Source of the DNA: Bradyrhizobium sp.
GTDB taxonomy: Bacteria; Pseudomonadota; Alphaproteobacteria; Rhizobiales; Xanthobacteraceae
DNA: 40,340 nt
Assembly (NCBI RefSeq): GCF_027307225.1
Contig: NZ_DAHUXJ010000129.1
Coordinates: 1 to 40,340 of the forward strand
Direction: 5' to 3'
The stretch's first letter is position 1, and each line of letters begins with the position of its first letter. The translations under genes and the position numbers were made by a program. Shown piece by piece: positions 8,887 to 17,098 of the stretch. The notes below the pieces were generated by a model, which searched no databases, had not been told where the DNA came from, and saw nothing but the letters and a program-made list of their open reading frames with translations.

Positions 8887-9059
8887 GGAATCTCCGGGTT
8901 GCGCCCCCACCCGGCACGACCTTCGAACCCGACCTAGGTCACAGTGCGGCCTCAATCCGGCAACCTCTTGAATTTATTGGGGCAGCGGCTGTGCCAAGGG
9001 AGCGGCTGGCCCGGGTTTTGCGACACCGTGCCCGTTGGCGGCTTCTTACCGTGAGGTTA

Positions 9060-9695
9060 TCAATAACACCGCGAGGCGGCGATCGTGTGCAGGCGATTGT
9101 CGCCGAGCACATGCGCCATGAAACCTGGCTTGCGAAAGATTTTCGCAAACGCCTCGTCGCGAATGCTCAAACCCCCGGTGTAGGCGCCGAAGGCGGGCAT
9201 CACTGCGCGCTCGCCGTCGCTTGCAAAACAACGCCGTTCCAGCCAGCGCGCCCGCGTGGCGACGCGCGCCTTGGGATGAAGATGGCCGGCGATTTCACCT
9301 GCCGCTCCCGTCGGCTCATGGCGGAACACGATCTCCCCGATCGCGACCTCGCTCGCAACGGTGCCGCCGAGATCGGACGGCAGTGCCGGATCGTGATTGC
9401 CGGAGATCCAGATCCAGTCCCGCCGCGCCTGCAGCGCCACGATCGCCTCACGATCCGGCGACGACAAGCGCTCATGGGCGCTGCGGTCGTGAAAACTGTC
9501 GCCCAGCGCGATCACGATTTTCGGATCGAGGCGCGCGACCACGGACGCAAGACGGCTCAGCGTTGCGACGGTGTCGTAAGGCGGCAGCAACACGCCGCGC
9601 GCGGCAAAGCTCGATCCCTTCTCGAGATGCAGGTCGGAAACGACGAGCAGGTTTTGCTCTTTCCAGAACAGCGCGCCGGAAAGATCGGCGGACAT
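9060..9695 (-). CDS. pdeM: Ligase-associated DNA damage response phosphoesterase PdeM
   Basis: A calcineurin-like metallophosphoesterase with its full motif set: SDLHLEKG, GDSFHD, GNHD, a histidine in FRHEP and GHLHPK. The family partners with an ATP-dependent ligase, an MBL exonuclease and a DEXH helicase, all encoded within 7 kb here. The start is uncertain. The ATG at 9695 is the only standard start, but the frame stays open upstream and reads LTIAGVE just before it, which looks like the normal family N-terminus. Further up it runs through an inserted repeat (PTPNPSPQGGG) to LTISF and a CTG at 9776 preceded by AAGGAG. The true N-terminus may therefore include repeat-derived residues. Confidence 0.85.
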   Translation of the reverse strand: MSADLSGALFWKEQNLLVVSDLHLEKGSSFAARGVLLPPYDTVATLSRLASVVARLDPKIVIALGDSFHDRSAHERLSSPDREAIVALQARRDWIWISGNHDPALPSDLGGTVASEVAIGEIVFRHEPTGAAGEIAGHLHPKARVATRARWLERRCFASDGERAVMPAFGAYTGGLSIRDEAFAKIFRKPGFMAHVLGDNRLHTIAASRCY

Positions 9696-9717
9696 TTCGA
9701 CGCCAGCGATGGTGAGC

Positions 9718-9837
9718 TCCCCTCCCCCTTGCGGGGAGGGGTTGGGGGTGGGGGTAAAATTAAAAGAGATCGTCAGCGCCGTTGCTCCTTACACCTACCC
9801 CCCTCCCCGACCCTCCCCCGCAAGGGGGGAGGGAGCG
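9718..9837. repeat. Inverted pair of G/C-tract repeats at the pdeM 5' end
   Basis: Two copies of a roughly 40-bp repeat face each other (9718-9756 and 9797-9837). Each has a CTCCCCCTTGCGGGG-type core next to a G-rich run. The 40 bp between them hold AAGGAG and what looks like the original start of pdeM. The left copy lies in the pdeM reading frame. Related sequences sit inside the helicase gene at 12149-12322. Confidence 0.75.
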
Positions 9838-9859
9838 GAGAGAGCGCCGTGCGACGTCT

Positions 9860-12529
9860 CTACCCCGTCGCTTCCCTGACCAGTTCTTCGGCGGCTTCCG
9901 CCAGAAGCTCGTCGGACGCCTCGCCATAAACCGCTTCGCGGCCGATTTCCAGCATCACCGGCACCGCCAGCGGCGAAACGCGGTCGAGTTCCCGGTGCGT
10001 GATTCGTCCCTTGATTCGCGTCAGCATATCACCCAACCGGCGGAGATCGAGCAAGCCGGCCGCCGCATCGGCGCGGGCCGCGCGCAATAGCACATGATCC
10101 GCCTGGTGCTTGTGCAGGACGTCGTAGATCAGATCGGTCGAGAACAATACCTGACGGCGAGTTTTCTCCTCGTCGGTGAAGCGCCGCGCGATCAGCCCGG
10201 AAATCAGGGCGCAGGTGCGAAACATGCGCTTCATCAGCGCGGATTCGGCAAGCCACGCTTCGAGATCGTCGCCCAGCATGTCGGGATCGAACAGCGCGTT
10301 CAGGTCGAGCTTGCCCTGCCGGATCATGAACGAGGCATCGCCCAGCCCCCAGATCGCCAACGCATATTCATTGGCGACAAAGCCGAGCGGCCGCGCCCGC
10401 AGGCGTTCCAGCCGCCGCGTCAAAAGCATGCCGAGCGTCTGATGCGCCAGGCGTCCCTCAAACGGATAACAGACGAGGTAATGCTTGTTGCCGCGCGGGA
10501 ATGTCTCGACCACCAGCTCGCGCGCCTCAGGCACGCGCGAAAAATGCGCCTGCAGCGACAGCCATTCGCGGACTTGATCGGGCAGGCCCTTCCAGGCTCG
10601 CTTGTCGGCCAGAAGCTTGCGCACCCGTTCGGCCAGATAGGTCGAGAGCGGAAACTTGCCGCCCATATAGGACGGCACCTTCGGATCGGAATCGTTGGCG
10701 CGCGAGACGTAGACCTGGTCTTCCGCGAGCACCTCGTAGCGCACCACCTCGCCGCCGAACACAAAGGTGTCGCCGGCCGACAGGCCCTCGATGAAATATT
10801 CCTCGATCTCGCCGAGCAGGCGGCCGCCACGCGCAATCGCGCCAGTCGAACCCGATCCGCCCGCGCGCGAGCGCACCAGCCGCACCTTCAGCATCGGCTC
10901 TTCGACGATGGTGCCGACATTGAGGCGGTAGCTTTGGCGCACCTTCGGGTTGGTCACGCGCCAGCAGCCGTTTTTGTCCTGCTTGATGCGGGCAAAACGC
11001 TCATAGGTCTTCAACGCATAGCCGCCGGTCGCGACGAAATCGACCACGTCGTCGAAATCGACGCGGCTCAACTCGGCATAAGGCGCGGCGGTACGCACCT
11101 CGTCATAGAGCTGCTCCGACAGAAACGGCTTGCCGCAGGCGCAGCCCAGCACATGCTGCGCCAGCACGTCGAGCGCGCCGGTGCGAAGCGGCGGCGTATC
11201 CTGCGCATTTTCGCTGACCGCATCGATCGCGACGGCGCATTCCAGCACCTCGAAACGATTGGCCGGCACCAGCACCGCGCGCGACGGTTCATCGAGGCGG
11301 TGATTGGCGCGGCCGATGCGCTACATCAGCCGCGAGGCGCCTTTGGGCGCGCCGACATTGATGACGAGGTCGACATCGCCCCAGTCGACGCCAAGATCGA
11401 GTGACGACGTACAGACCACGCCGCGCAATCTTCCCTTTGTCATCGCGTCCTCGACCTTGCGGCGTTGCGCCACGTCGAGCGAGCCGTGATGCAGCGCGAT
11501 CGCAAGCCCGTCATCGTTGATCCGCCACAGGTCCTGAAACAGCATTTCGGCCTGGCTGCGGGTATTGACGAAGACGAGCGTGGTCTTGTTGCGCTTGATG
11601 AGGTCGTAGATTTCGCCGAGCGCATGGCGCGCTGTATGCCCGGCCCAAGGCAGGCGCTCGCGCGTGTCCAGCATCTCGACTTCAGGTGCGGCGGCGCCGC
11701 CGGCAACGACGACGTCGGCGGATTGCGGATTGCCGTCGTGCTGTGGCACCAGAAATCGCGACAACTGCTCCGGTTCGGCGACCGTCGCCGACAAGCCAAT
11801 GGCGCGTATCTGGGGCGCGAGGCGCCATAGTCGCGCCAGCCCAAGCGACAACAGATCGCCCCGTTTGGAAGTCACGAGCGCATGCAACTCGTCGAGCACG
11901 ATGCGCCGAAGCGAGGAAAACAGGAACGGCGCGTCGTCCGACGACAGCAGCAGCGCGAGCTGTTCCGGCGTCGTCAGCAGGATGTCCGGCGGATACCGCC
12001 GCTGCCGCTGCCGCCGCGACACCGGTGTGTCGCCGGTGCGGGTTTCGACTTTGATGGGCAGCCCCATCTCGGCAATCGGCGCTTCGAGGTTGCGCGCAAT
12101 ATCGACCGCGAGCGCCTTCAACGGCGAAATATAGAGAGTGTGCAGGCCGCGGCTGCGCGTCACACCGCGCCCGGTGGAGATGACAGCGTTGCGCTGGTCG
12201 GACGCCCTCCCCCTGAAAGGGGGAGGGTTGGGGTGGGGGTCCTCGGCTTCAACTTCTTCGGACCCCCTCCCGGCGCGCTCCGCCCGCCGACCTCCCCCTT
12301 TCAGGGGGAGGTGAGCCCCCGCGGAGAGCTCCACCAGCGTCGGCAAGAAGCCCGCCAAGGTCTTGCCGGCGCCGGTCGGCGCGATCAGCAGGGCCGAGCG
12401 GTCCTCGCGCGCCTTTTCCAACAGGGCCAATTGGTGCGCCCGCGGCGACCAGCCGCGCGAGGCAAACCAGCGCAGAAAATTCTCAGGCAGCAGCGCGTGG
12501 GTGAACAGATCTGGTTGGGCCGATGTCAC
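9860..12529 (-). pseudogene. Ligase-associated DEXH-box (Lhr-type) helicase, interrupted by an amber codon
   Basis: An 889-codon frame for a superfamily 2 helicase of the ligase-associated DNA-damage cluster. Visible motifs: APTGAGKT (50-57), DELH (213-216), LSAT, VFVNTRSQAEM, then SSLDLGVDWGDVDLVIN. At codon 403 (11321-11323) TAG replaces the expected CAG of motif VI (normally QRIGRANHR); RIGRANHR follows in frame and the C-terminal half is undamaged to 9860. The product is therefore two open frames, 12529-11321 and 11320-9860, with a possible restart at GTG 11275. A 58-residue in-frame insert (about 70-127) comes from a repeat. The start is GTG at 12529, three bases from the unit 2 palindrome, with no ribosome site. 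A sequencing error at one base is the main alternative. Confidence 0.85.
12149..12322. repeat. Palindromic repeat inserted in frame within the helicase gene
   Basis: Two small hairpins, CCTCCCCCT-gaa-AGGGGGAGG near 12209 and CCTCCCCCT-ttc-AGGGGGAGG near 12291, flank a short spacer. The helicase frame reads through without a stop, adding roughly 58 residues (HLPLKGGG, DPHPNPPPFRGR and surroundings) between motif I and the LYISPLKAL segment, where family members normally have a short loop. It belongs to the same G/C-tract family as the pair at 9718-9837. Confidence 0.75.
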
Positions 12530-12531
12530 GA

Positions 12532-12696
12532 CTAGTGGTCCGATTCTAACATTCGCATCCCGTCTCAGCGATCACTTTGCGAATGTTAGAATCAAAGGAC
12601 CATTAGCAAATATAGATTGTTAGCGGAGCTAGGATTTGACATTCGCTTACAAGTTTGCGGCTTGGCGGGTAGCGAATGTCAAATCCACTCCGCTAA
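12532..12696. repeat. Composite paired-palindrome repeat, unit 2
   Basis: The X palindrome (12532-12606) has arms CTAGTGGTCCGATTCTAAC then ATTCGC; its right arm carries an extra TTT. After a 13-bp spacer, the Y palindrome (12620-12696) has arms TTAGCGGAG then GGATTTGACATTCGCT, with two extra bases on its left arm. All four arms share ACATTCGC. The X loop holds CTCAGC and CAC; the Y loop holds TTTGCGGCTTGGCGG. The outer end of Y supplies the TAG stop of the methyltransferase gene, and the outer end of X stops three bases before the helicase GTG. Confidence 0.9.
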
Positions 12697-13613
12697 GTCG
12701 CAACCACCACGAGGCCCGGCACCGGCTCGTTGTTTTCGGTGCGGAACGACTGCTGCTCGAGTTGCGACAGTTTCAGGCCAGCTGCAGCGAGCGAGGCGCG
12801 GACGTAATTCACACCGTGGGCATAGCGCAGGCCTTCGCCGATGATGACGCCATCGCCGGCATTGCGCTCCAGCGTGAAGGCGACAAGACCGCCGTCAGCG
12901 AGCACGCGACGGATCTCGGTCAGCAGGGGAGCGAGATCGGCGACATAGACCATGGCATCTGCGGCGAGTACGAGATCGAAGCAGGCTTCCGGCCTTGCCC
13001 GCAAACCCTCCAGCATGTCGTTGACTTCAAGCTCGGCATAAAGCCCGGTCTCCCGCGCCTTGCCGATCATGCCCGGCGACAGATCGATGCCGGTGAAATG
13101 ATCGACCTCCCTGGCAAAGGCGGATGCCGCCAGACCCGTACCGCAGCCGAGATCGATCGCGCGCTTGAAGAAGGCCGGCTTCTTCACCGCGTGGCGCGCC
13201 GCCAGCACCGCCTTGAACAGGACGGATGGCCCGCGATAGTCGAGGTCCTCGATCAAGGCACGGTCGAAGCGCGGCGCATATTGATCGAACAGCGTCCGCA
13301 CATAGGCCGCCGGCATCGCCGCCAGACCTTCCGCCCCTAGCCGCATCAGCTTCAGGCTGGCGCCGTGGGGATCGCTGACATCGCTATCGCGAGCTTTCCT
13401 GAAAGCCGAAATCGCCGCATCGCGTTCGCCGAGTTGCTGACGAATTTCGCCAAGCGTGAACCAGGCGGAGGCAAATTTCGGGGCGAGCTCGATCGCCTGC
13501 TCCAGCAGATCGGCCGCGGCCGGAAGGTCGCCCTTGAGCTGCAGATCGCGCGCGAATTCGTAGCGGCGGTCGGCCATCAGATCGCCGGAGGACAGAAACA
13601 GGCGCGCAGGCAT
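12693..13613 (-). CDS. TPR-containing class I SAM-dependent methyltransferase
   Basis: 306 residues. An N-terminal pair of TPR-like helices (about 15-85) precedes a Rossmann methyltransferase domain with motif I DLGCGTG (about 154-160), GIDLS (about 175-179) and the post-motif DLVLAADAMVYV. It lies between the two halves of the ligase-associated cluster, on the same strand as and upstream of the helicase. Involvement in repair is only positional inference; the target could be protein or small molecule. The stop TAG (12693-12695) lies inside the palindrome of unit 2, so the last codons may have changed when that repeat arrived. The start at 13613 has no clear ribosome site; the ATG at 13577 is an alternative. 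Confidence 0.87.
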   Translation of the reverse strand: MPARLFLSSGDLMADRRYEFARDLQLKGDLPAAADLLEQAIELAPKFASAWFTLGEIRQQLGERDAAISAFRKARDSDVSDPHGASLKLMRLGAEGLAAMPAAYVRTLFDQYAPRFDRALIEDLDYRGPSVLFKAVLAARHAVKKPAFFKRAIDLGCGTGLAASAFAREVDHFTGIDLSPGMIGKARETGLYAELEVNDMLEGLRARPEACFDLVLAADAMVYVADLAPLLTEIRRVLADGGLVAFTLERNAGDGVIIGEGLRYAHGVNYVRASLAAAGLKLSQLEQQSFRTENNEPVPGLVVVAT

Positions 13614-13677
13614 TTAAGGGCCGATATCCGTTGCAAGCGGGACTCGAATGAGTTCCGGGCTAGCCTATATAAACGAC

Positions 13678-14724
13678 ATGCGCCCGCAAGACATCCTGAC
13701 GCCGCAACCGGCCGGCCTGTGCTGCAAGCCAGGCGGTTTCTACATCGATCCGGTGCGGCCGGTCGAGCGCGCCGTCATCACCCATGGCCATTCCGATCAT
13801 GCCCGCGCCGGCCATGGCGCGGTGCTCGCCACCCAAGAGACGCTCGACATGATGCGGCTGCGCTATGGCGAGAATTTCGCGCGCTCGACCCAGGCGATCG
13901 CCTATGGCGAGGAGTTGCGGCTAGGCGATGTGACCGTCAAATTCCACCCGGCCGGGCACGTGCTCGGCTCGGCGCAGATCGCCGTGACATGCAATGACAC
14001 GAAAATCGTCGCTTCCGGCGATTACAAGGACGCGCCGGATCCGACCTGCACGCCATTCGAGGTGGTGCCCTGCGACGCCTTCATCACCGAGGCGACGTTT
14101 GGCCTTCCGGTATTTCGCCACGGCGATGCGGCCGAAGAAATCAAGAAGCTGCTTTCTTCGGTCAAGCTGTTTCCAGAGCGCGCCCATCTGGTCGGCGCCT
14201 ATTCGCTCGGCAAGGCGCAGCGCGTGATCGCGCTGCTGCGTCTCGCCGGCTACACCGCGCCGATCTATCTGCATGGCGCCATGGAGAAGATCACCCGTTA
14301 TTATCAGCGCCGCGGCGTCGACCTCGGCGAACTCCGCCCCGTCAAAGGCGTGAAGAAAGCCGATCTCGCCGGCAGCATTACGCTCGCGCCGCCGTCCGCC
14401 ACGTCCGATATCTGGACGCGGCGGTTTCCCGATCCCGTCACCGCCTTTGCCTCGGGATGGATGCGCGTCCGAGCCCGCGCCCGCCAGGGCGGTGTCGAAC
14501 TGCCGCTGGTGATTTCCGATCACGCCGACTGGGATGGCCTGACCGCAACCATCAAGGCAACCGGCGCCGGCGAGATCTGGGTCACCCATGGCGAGGCCGA
14601 CGCGCTGGTGCATTGGTGCAAGACGCAGGGGCTCACGGCGCGCCCGCTTGATCTCGTCGGCTATGGCGACGAGGACAGCGGTGACGGCGACGTGCAGGCT
14701 CCCGGCGAAGGCGATACCGCATGA
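13678..14724 (+). CDS. Ligase-associated DNA damage response exonuclease (MBL/beta-CASP)
   Basis: 348 residues with the metallo-beta-lactamase signature THGHSDHA (35-42), a second-site histidine in PAGHVLGSAQ, an aspartate in SGDYKD and the late histidine in ISDHADW. The family is related to mRNA 3'-end processing nucleases and partners with the adjacent ligase. The start is ATG 13678 (MRPQDIL). An in-frame ATG at 13648 is less likely. TATATAA (13666-13672) lies just before the ATG with no ribosome site, so the mRNA may be leaderless. The stop overlaps the ligase start (ATGA), making a coupled operon. Confidence 0.9.
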   Translation: MRPQDILTPQPAGLCCKPGGFYIDPVRPVERAVITHGHSDHARAGHGAVLATQETLDMMRLRYGENFARSTQAIAYGEELRLGDVTVKFHPAGHVLGSAQIAVTCNDTKIVASGDYKDAPDPTCTPFEVVPCDAFITEATFGLPVFRHGDAAEEIKKLLSSVKLFPERAHLVGAYSLGKAQRVIALLRLAGYTAPIYLHGAMEKITRYYQRRGVDLGELRPVKGVKKADLAGSITLAPPSATSDIWTRRFPDPVTAFASGWMRVRARARQGGVELPLVISDHADWDGLTATIKATGAGEIWVTHGEADALVHWCKTQGLTARPLDLVGYGDEDSGDGDVQAPGEGDTA

Positions 14725-16394
14725 ACCGCTTCGCCGAATTGCTCGATCGCCTCGCCTATGAGCCGGGCCGCAACAACAAGCTGCGCCTGATCACAAATTA
14801 TTTTCGCACCGTCGAAGACCCTGACCGCGGCTATGCGCTCGCGGCGCTCACCGGCGCGCTCTCGTTCAAGCACGCCAAGCCGGGCCTGATTCGCGATCTC
14901 ATCGCCGAGCGCACGGACCCCGCGCTGTTTGCACTGTCATACGACTATGTCGGCGACCTCTCGGAAACGGTCGCGCTGATGTGGCCGAAAAAATCCGACG
15001 AGCGCCTTCACAACAATCCGCCGCCGCCAACGCTGACCGAGGTGGTCACGACACTGCGCACGCTCGGCAAGACCGAGATTCCGAAGCAGCTTTCGCGCTG
15101 GCTCGACGATCTCGATGAGACCGGCCGCTGGGCGCTGTTGAAGCTCGTGACCGGCGCGATGCGGATCGGCGTTTCCGCGCGGCTCGCCAAGACGGCGGTA
15201 GCCGCCCTCGGCGGCAAGGACGCCCACGATGTGGAGTTGCTCTGGCCGGGCCTTACCCCACCCTATCCCGATCTGTTCGCCTGGCTCGAAGGGCGCGGCG
15301 ACAAGCCGGTCAATCGCAATCCGGCGCCGTTCCGCCCGGTGATGCTGGCGCATGCGATCGAGGATACGGATTTCGCGTCGCTGGTCCCCGCCGACTACAT
15401 CGCCGAATGGAAGTGGGATGGCATTCGCGTGCAGGCCGTGAGCGGCCGCGACCCGCAAGGCCACGTCGTCAGCCGGCTCTATTCGCGCACGGGCGAGGAC
15501 ATCAGCAAAAGCTTTCCGGACTTGCTGCCTTCGCTGCACTTGCCTGGCGCCATTGATGGCGAACTATTGGTGCTGCGCGAGGGCCGCGTGCAGAGCTTCA
15601 ACGTGCTGCAACAGCGCCTCAACCGCAAGGTCGTCTCGCCAAAGCTGATCAAGGATTTTCCAATTCACCTGCGCGCCTATGACCTATTGGCCGACGCCGA
15701 GACCGACCTGCGCGAACTCCCCTTTGCGGAACGGCGCGAACGGCTTCAGGCCTTCGTCGCAAACCTTGGCGATCCCCGTGTGGACCTCTCACCAACCATT
15801 GCGTTCGATCGTTGGGCGGCGCTGGCGGCCGCACGCCGCGATCCCGCGAGCGCCGGCGCGGACGCCGAAGCCGTGGAAGGCGTGATGCTCAAGCGCCGCG
15901 ATGCGCTCTATTTGCCGGGACGCCCCAAGGGCCAATGGTGGAAATGGAAGCGCGATCCGCATATCATTGACGCGGTGTTGATGTATGCGCAGCGCGGACA
16001 CGGCAAGCGCTCGTCGTACTACTCCGACTACACCTTCGGGGTCTGGAGCGGCGATGACGGCAACGCGCAGCTTGTGCCGGTCGGTAAGGCCTATTTCGGC
16101 TTTACCGACGAGGAGTTGTTGCAGATCGACCGTTTTGTCCGCCGCAACACGACCGAGAAATTCGGTCCCGTCCGGCACGTGGTGCATGAGCCCGATCAGG
16201 GACTGGTGCTGGAAGTCGCGTTCGAAGGCCTGCAACGCTCGACGCGGCATAAATCCGGCGTGGCGATGCGGTTTCCGCGCATCAACCGGCTGCGCTGGGA
16301 CAAGCCGCCGCGCGAAGCCGACCGTCTGGAAACACTGGAGCGGCTATTGAAGGGTGCGGCGTCTTCGGAGGCGGCCGAAGATGGCGCGCATTAA
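14721..16394 (+). CDS. ATP-dependent DNA ligase (ligase-associated damage response type)
   Basis: 557 residues. The N-terminal DNA-binding domain spans about 1-200. The adenylation domain has the catalytic lysine in EWKWDGIR (K231) and later motifs SRTGEDIS, DGELLVL, EGVMLKR and WWKWKRD; an OB-fold domain completes the chain. It matches the NCBI family called cisplatin damage response ATP-dependent ligase. It seals nicks in DNA repair and is coupled to the upstream exonuclease by a four-base overlap. No damage is seen, unlike the helicase of the same set. Confidence 0.92.
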   Translation: MNRFAELLDRLAYEPGRNNKLRLITNYFRTVEDPDRGYALAALTGALSFKHAKPGLIRDLIAERTDPALFALSYDYVGDLSETVALMWPKKSDERLHNNPPPPTLTEVVTTLRTLGKTEIPKQLSRWLDDLDETGRWALLKLVTGAMRIGVSARLAKTAVAALGGKDAHDVELLWPGLTPPYPDLFAWLEGRGDKPVNRNPAPFRPVMLAHAIEDTDFASLVPADYIAEWKWDGIRVQAVSGRDPQGHVVSRLYSRTGEDISKSFPDLLPSLHLPGAIDGELLVLREGRVQSFNVLQQRLNRKVVSPKLIKDFPIHLRAYDLLADAETDLRELPFAERRERLQAFVANLGDPRVDLSPTIAFDRWAALAAARRDPASAGADAEAVEGVMLKRRDALYLPGRPKGQWWKWKRDPHIIDAVLMYAQRGHGKRSSYYSDYTFGVWSGDDGNAQLVPVGKAYFGFTDEELLQIDRFVRRNTTEKFGPVRHVVHEPDQGLVLEVAFEGLQRSTRHKSGVAMRFPRINRLRWDKPPREADRLETLERLLKGAASSEAAEDGAH

Positions 16395-16481
16395 CAAGAT
16401 GACATCGAAAACAGCCGCAAAAACGGCTCCCACCTTTGCCCATCATGCTTTAAATAGAGATGCCGCTCACGGAGACGAACC

Positions 16482-16793
16482 ATGCCGATGCCGCACAACG
16501 AGACGAGAGAATTGCCGGCGAGTAACGACGCCGTGTACCGCTTTCTGGGCGGCTCGCCTTTGGCCGTGGCGTTCCGGCTGATCCTGCTCTCCGTCCTGGT
16601 CGGCATTGTGCTGGCGGCAATCGGTTTCGACCCGTGGAATATCCTGCGCAGCATCCAGCTGTTGTTTCACCGGATCTGGAATCTTGGCTTTGATGCGGTC
16701 AACTGGCTGTGGCGCTACTTCCTGCTCGGCGCGGTGATCGTGGTCCCGATCTGGCTATTGACGCGGCTGTTCGGGGCCCCACGCGGGCGCTAG
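16482..16793 (+). CDS. DUF6460-type small membrane protein
   Basis: 103 residues with a short polar N-terminus, then two hydrophobic segments (about 30-50 and 72-95), hence a small inner-membrane protein. The pattern, including FDPWNILRSI between the helices, is what I remember of DUF6460 proteins in Bradyrhizobium. GGAG lies nine bases upstream of the ATG. Function unknown. It is followed directly by the remnants of two other genes. Confidence 0.8.
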   Translation: MPMPHNETRELPASNDAVYRFLGGSPLAVAFRLILLSVLVGIVLAAIGFDPWNILRSIQLLFHRIWNLGFDAVNWLWRYFLLGAVIVVPIWLLTRLFGAPRGR

Positions 16794-16811
16794 CCAGCAG
16801 GTCGTTCTGCC

Positions 16812-16948
16812 GTGGGCTCCAGCGTTACCCGCGCGCGGGTTTTTGCCATCGCGGGACCGGCGATGGTTGCCAATCTGACAACGCCGCTCATCGGCGTGGT
16901 CTCGACGATTGCGATCGGACGGCTCGGCGATGCGACAGGCCGGTCAGG
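16812..16948 (+). pseudogene. N-terminal remnant of a MATE-family efflux transporter
   Basis: From GTG 16812 the frame reads through ARVFAIAGPAMVANLTTPL and IGVVSTIAIGRLGDA, the first helix and loop of a MATE/DinF exporter. It then runs into unrelated sequence and stops at 16962-16964. Only about 43 of the 440 or so residues of a normal transporter survive. The rest was removed by a deletion whose right edge lies in an MBL-hydrolase gene. Confidence 0.7.
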
Positions 16949-17098
16949 AATCATCTCAGCCTGAAAGCACTCGAGGCGCGCCTTGCCGACATCAAACCAA
17001 AACGGCTGATCCTGACGCATATGAGCGACGACATGCTGGAACGGCTCGGCAGCCTCCGCTATGAGGCCGCAAGCGACGGCCTCGTGGTCAATATCTAG
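16949..17098 (+). pseudogene. C-terminal remnant of an MBL-fold hydrolase
   Basis: The frame starting NHLSLKALEARL, followed by KPKRLILTHMSDDML and ending DGLVVNI, is the typical C-terminal 50 residues of cyclic-phosphodiesterase-like MBL proteins (the LTHM histidine is a metal ligand). All upstream catalytic motifs are missing. It is joined directly to the MATE remnant. Its TAG shares CTAG with the pyrD stop on the other strand. Confidence 0.7.

Noticed and set aside
10094..11404. A 436-codon plus-strand frame
   Set aside because: Antisense to the helicase, whose motifs are clear on the minus strand.
9718..12322. CRISPR array from repeated G/C tracts
   Set aside because: No regular spacing or unit length, and the copies are inverted and lie in genes.
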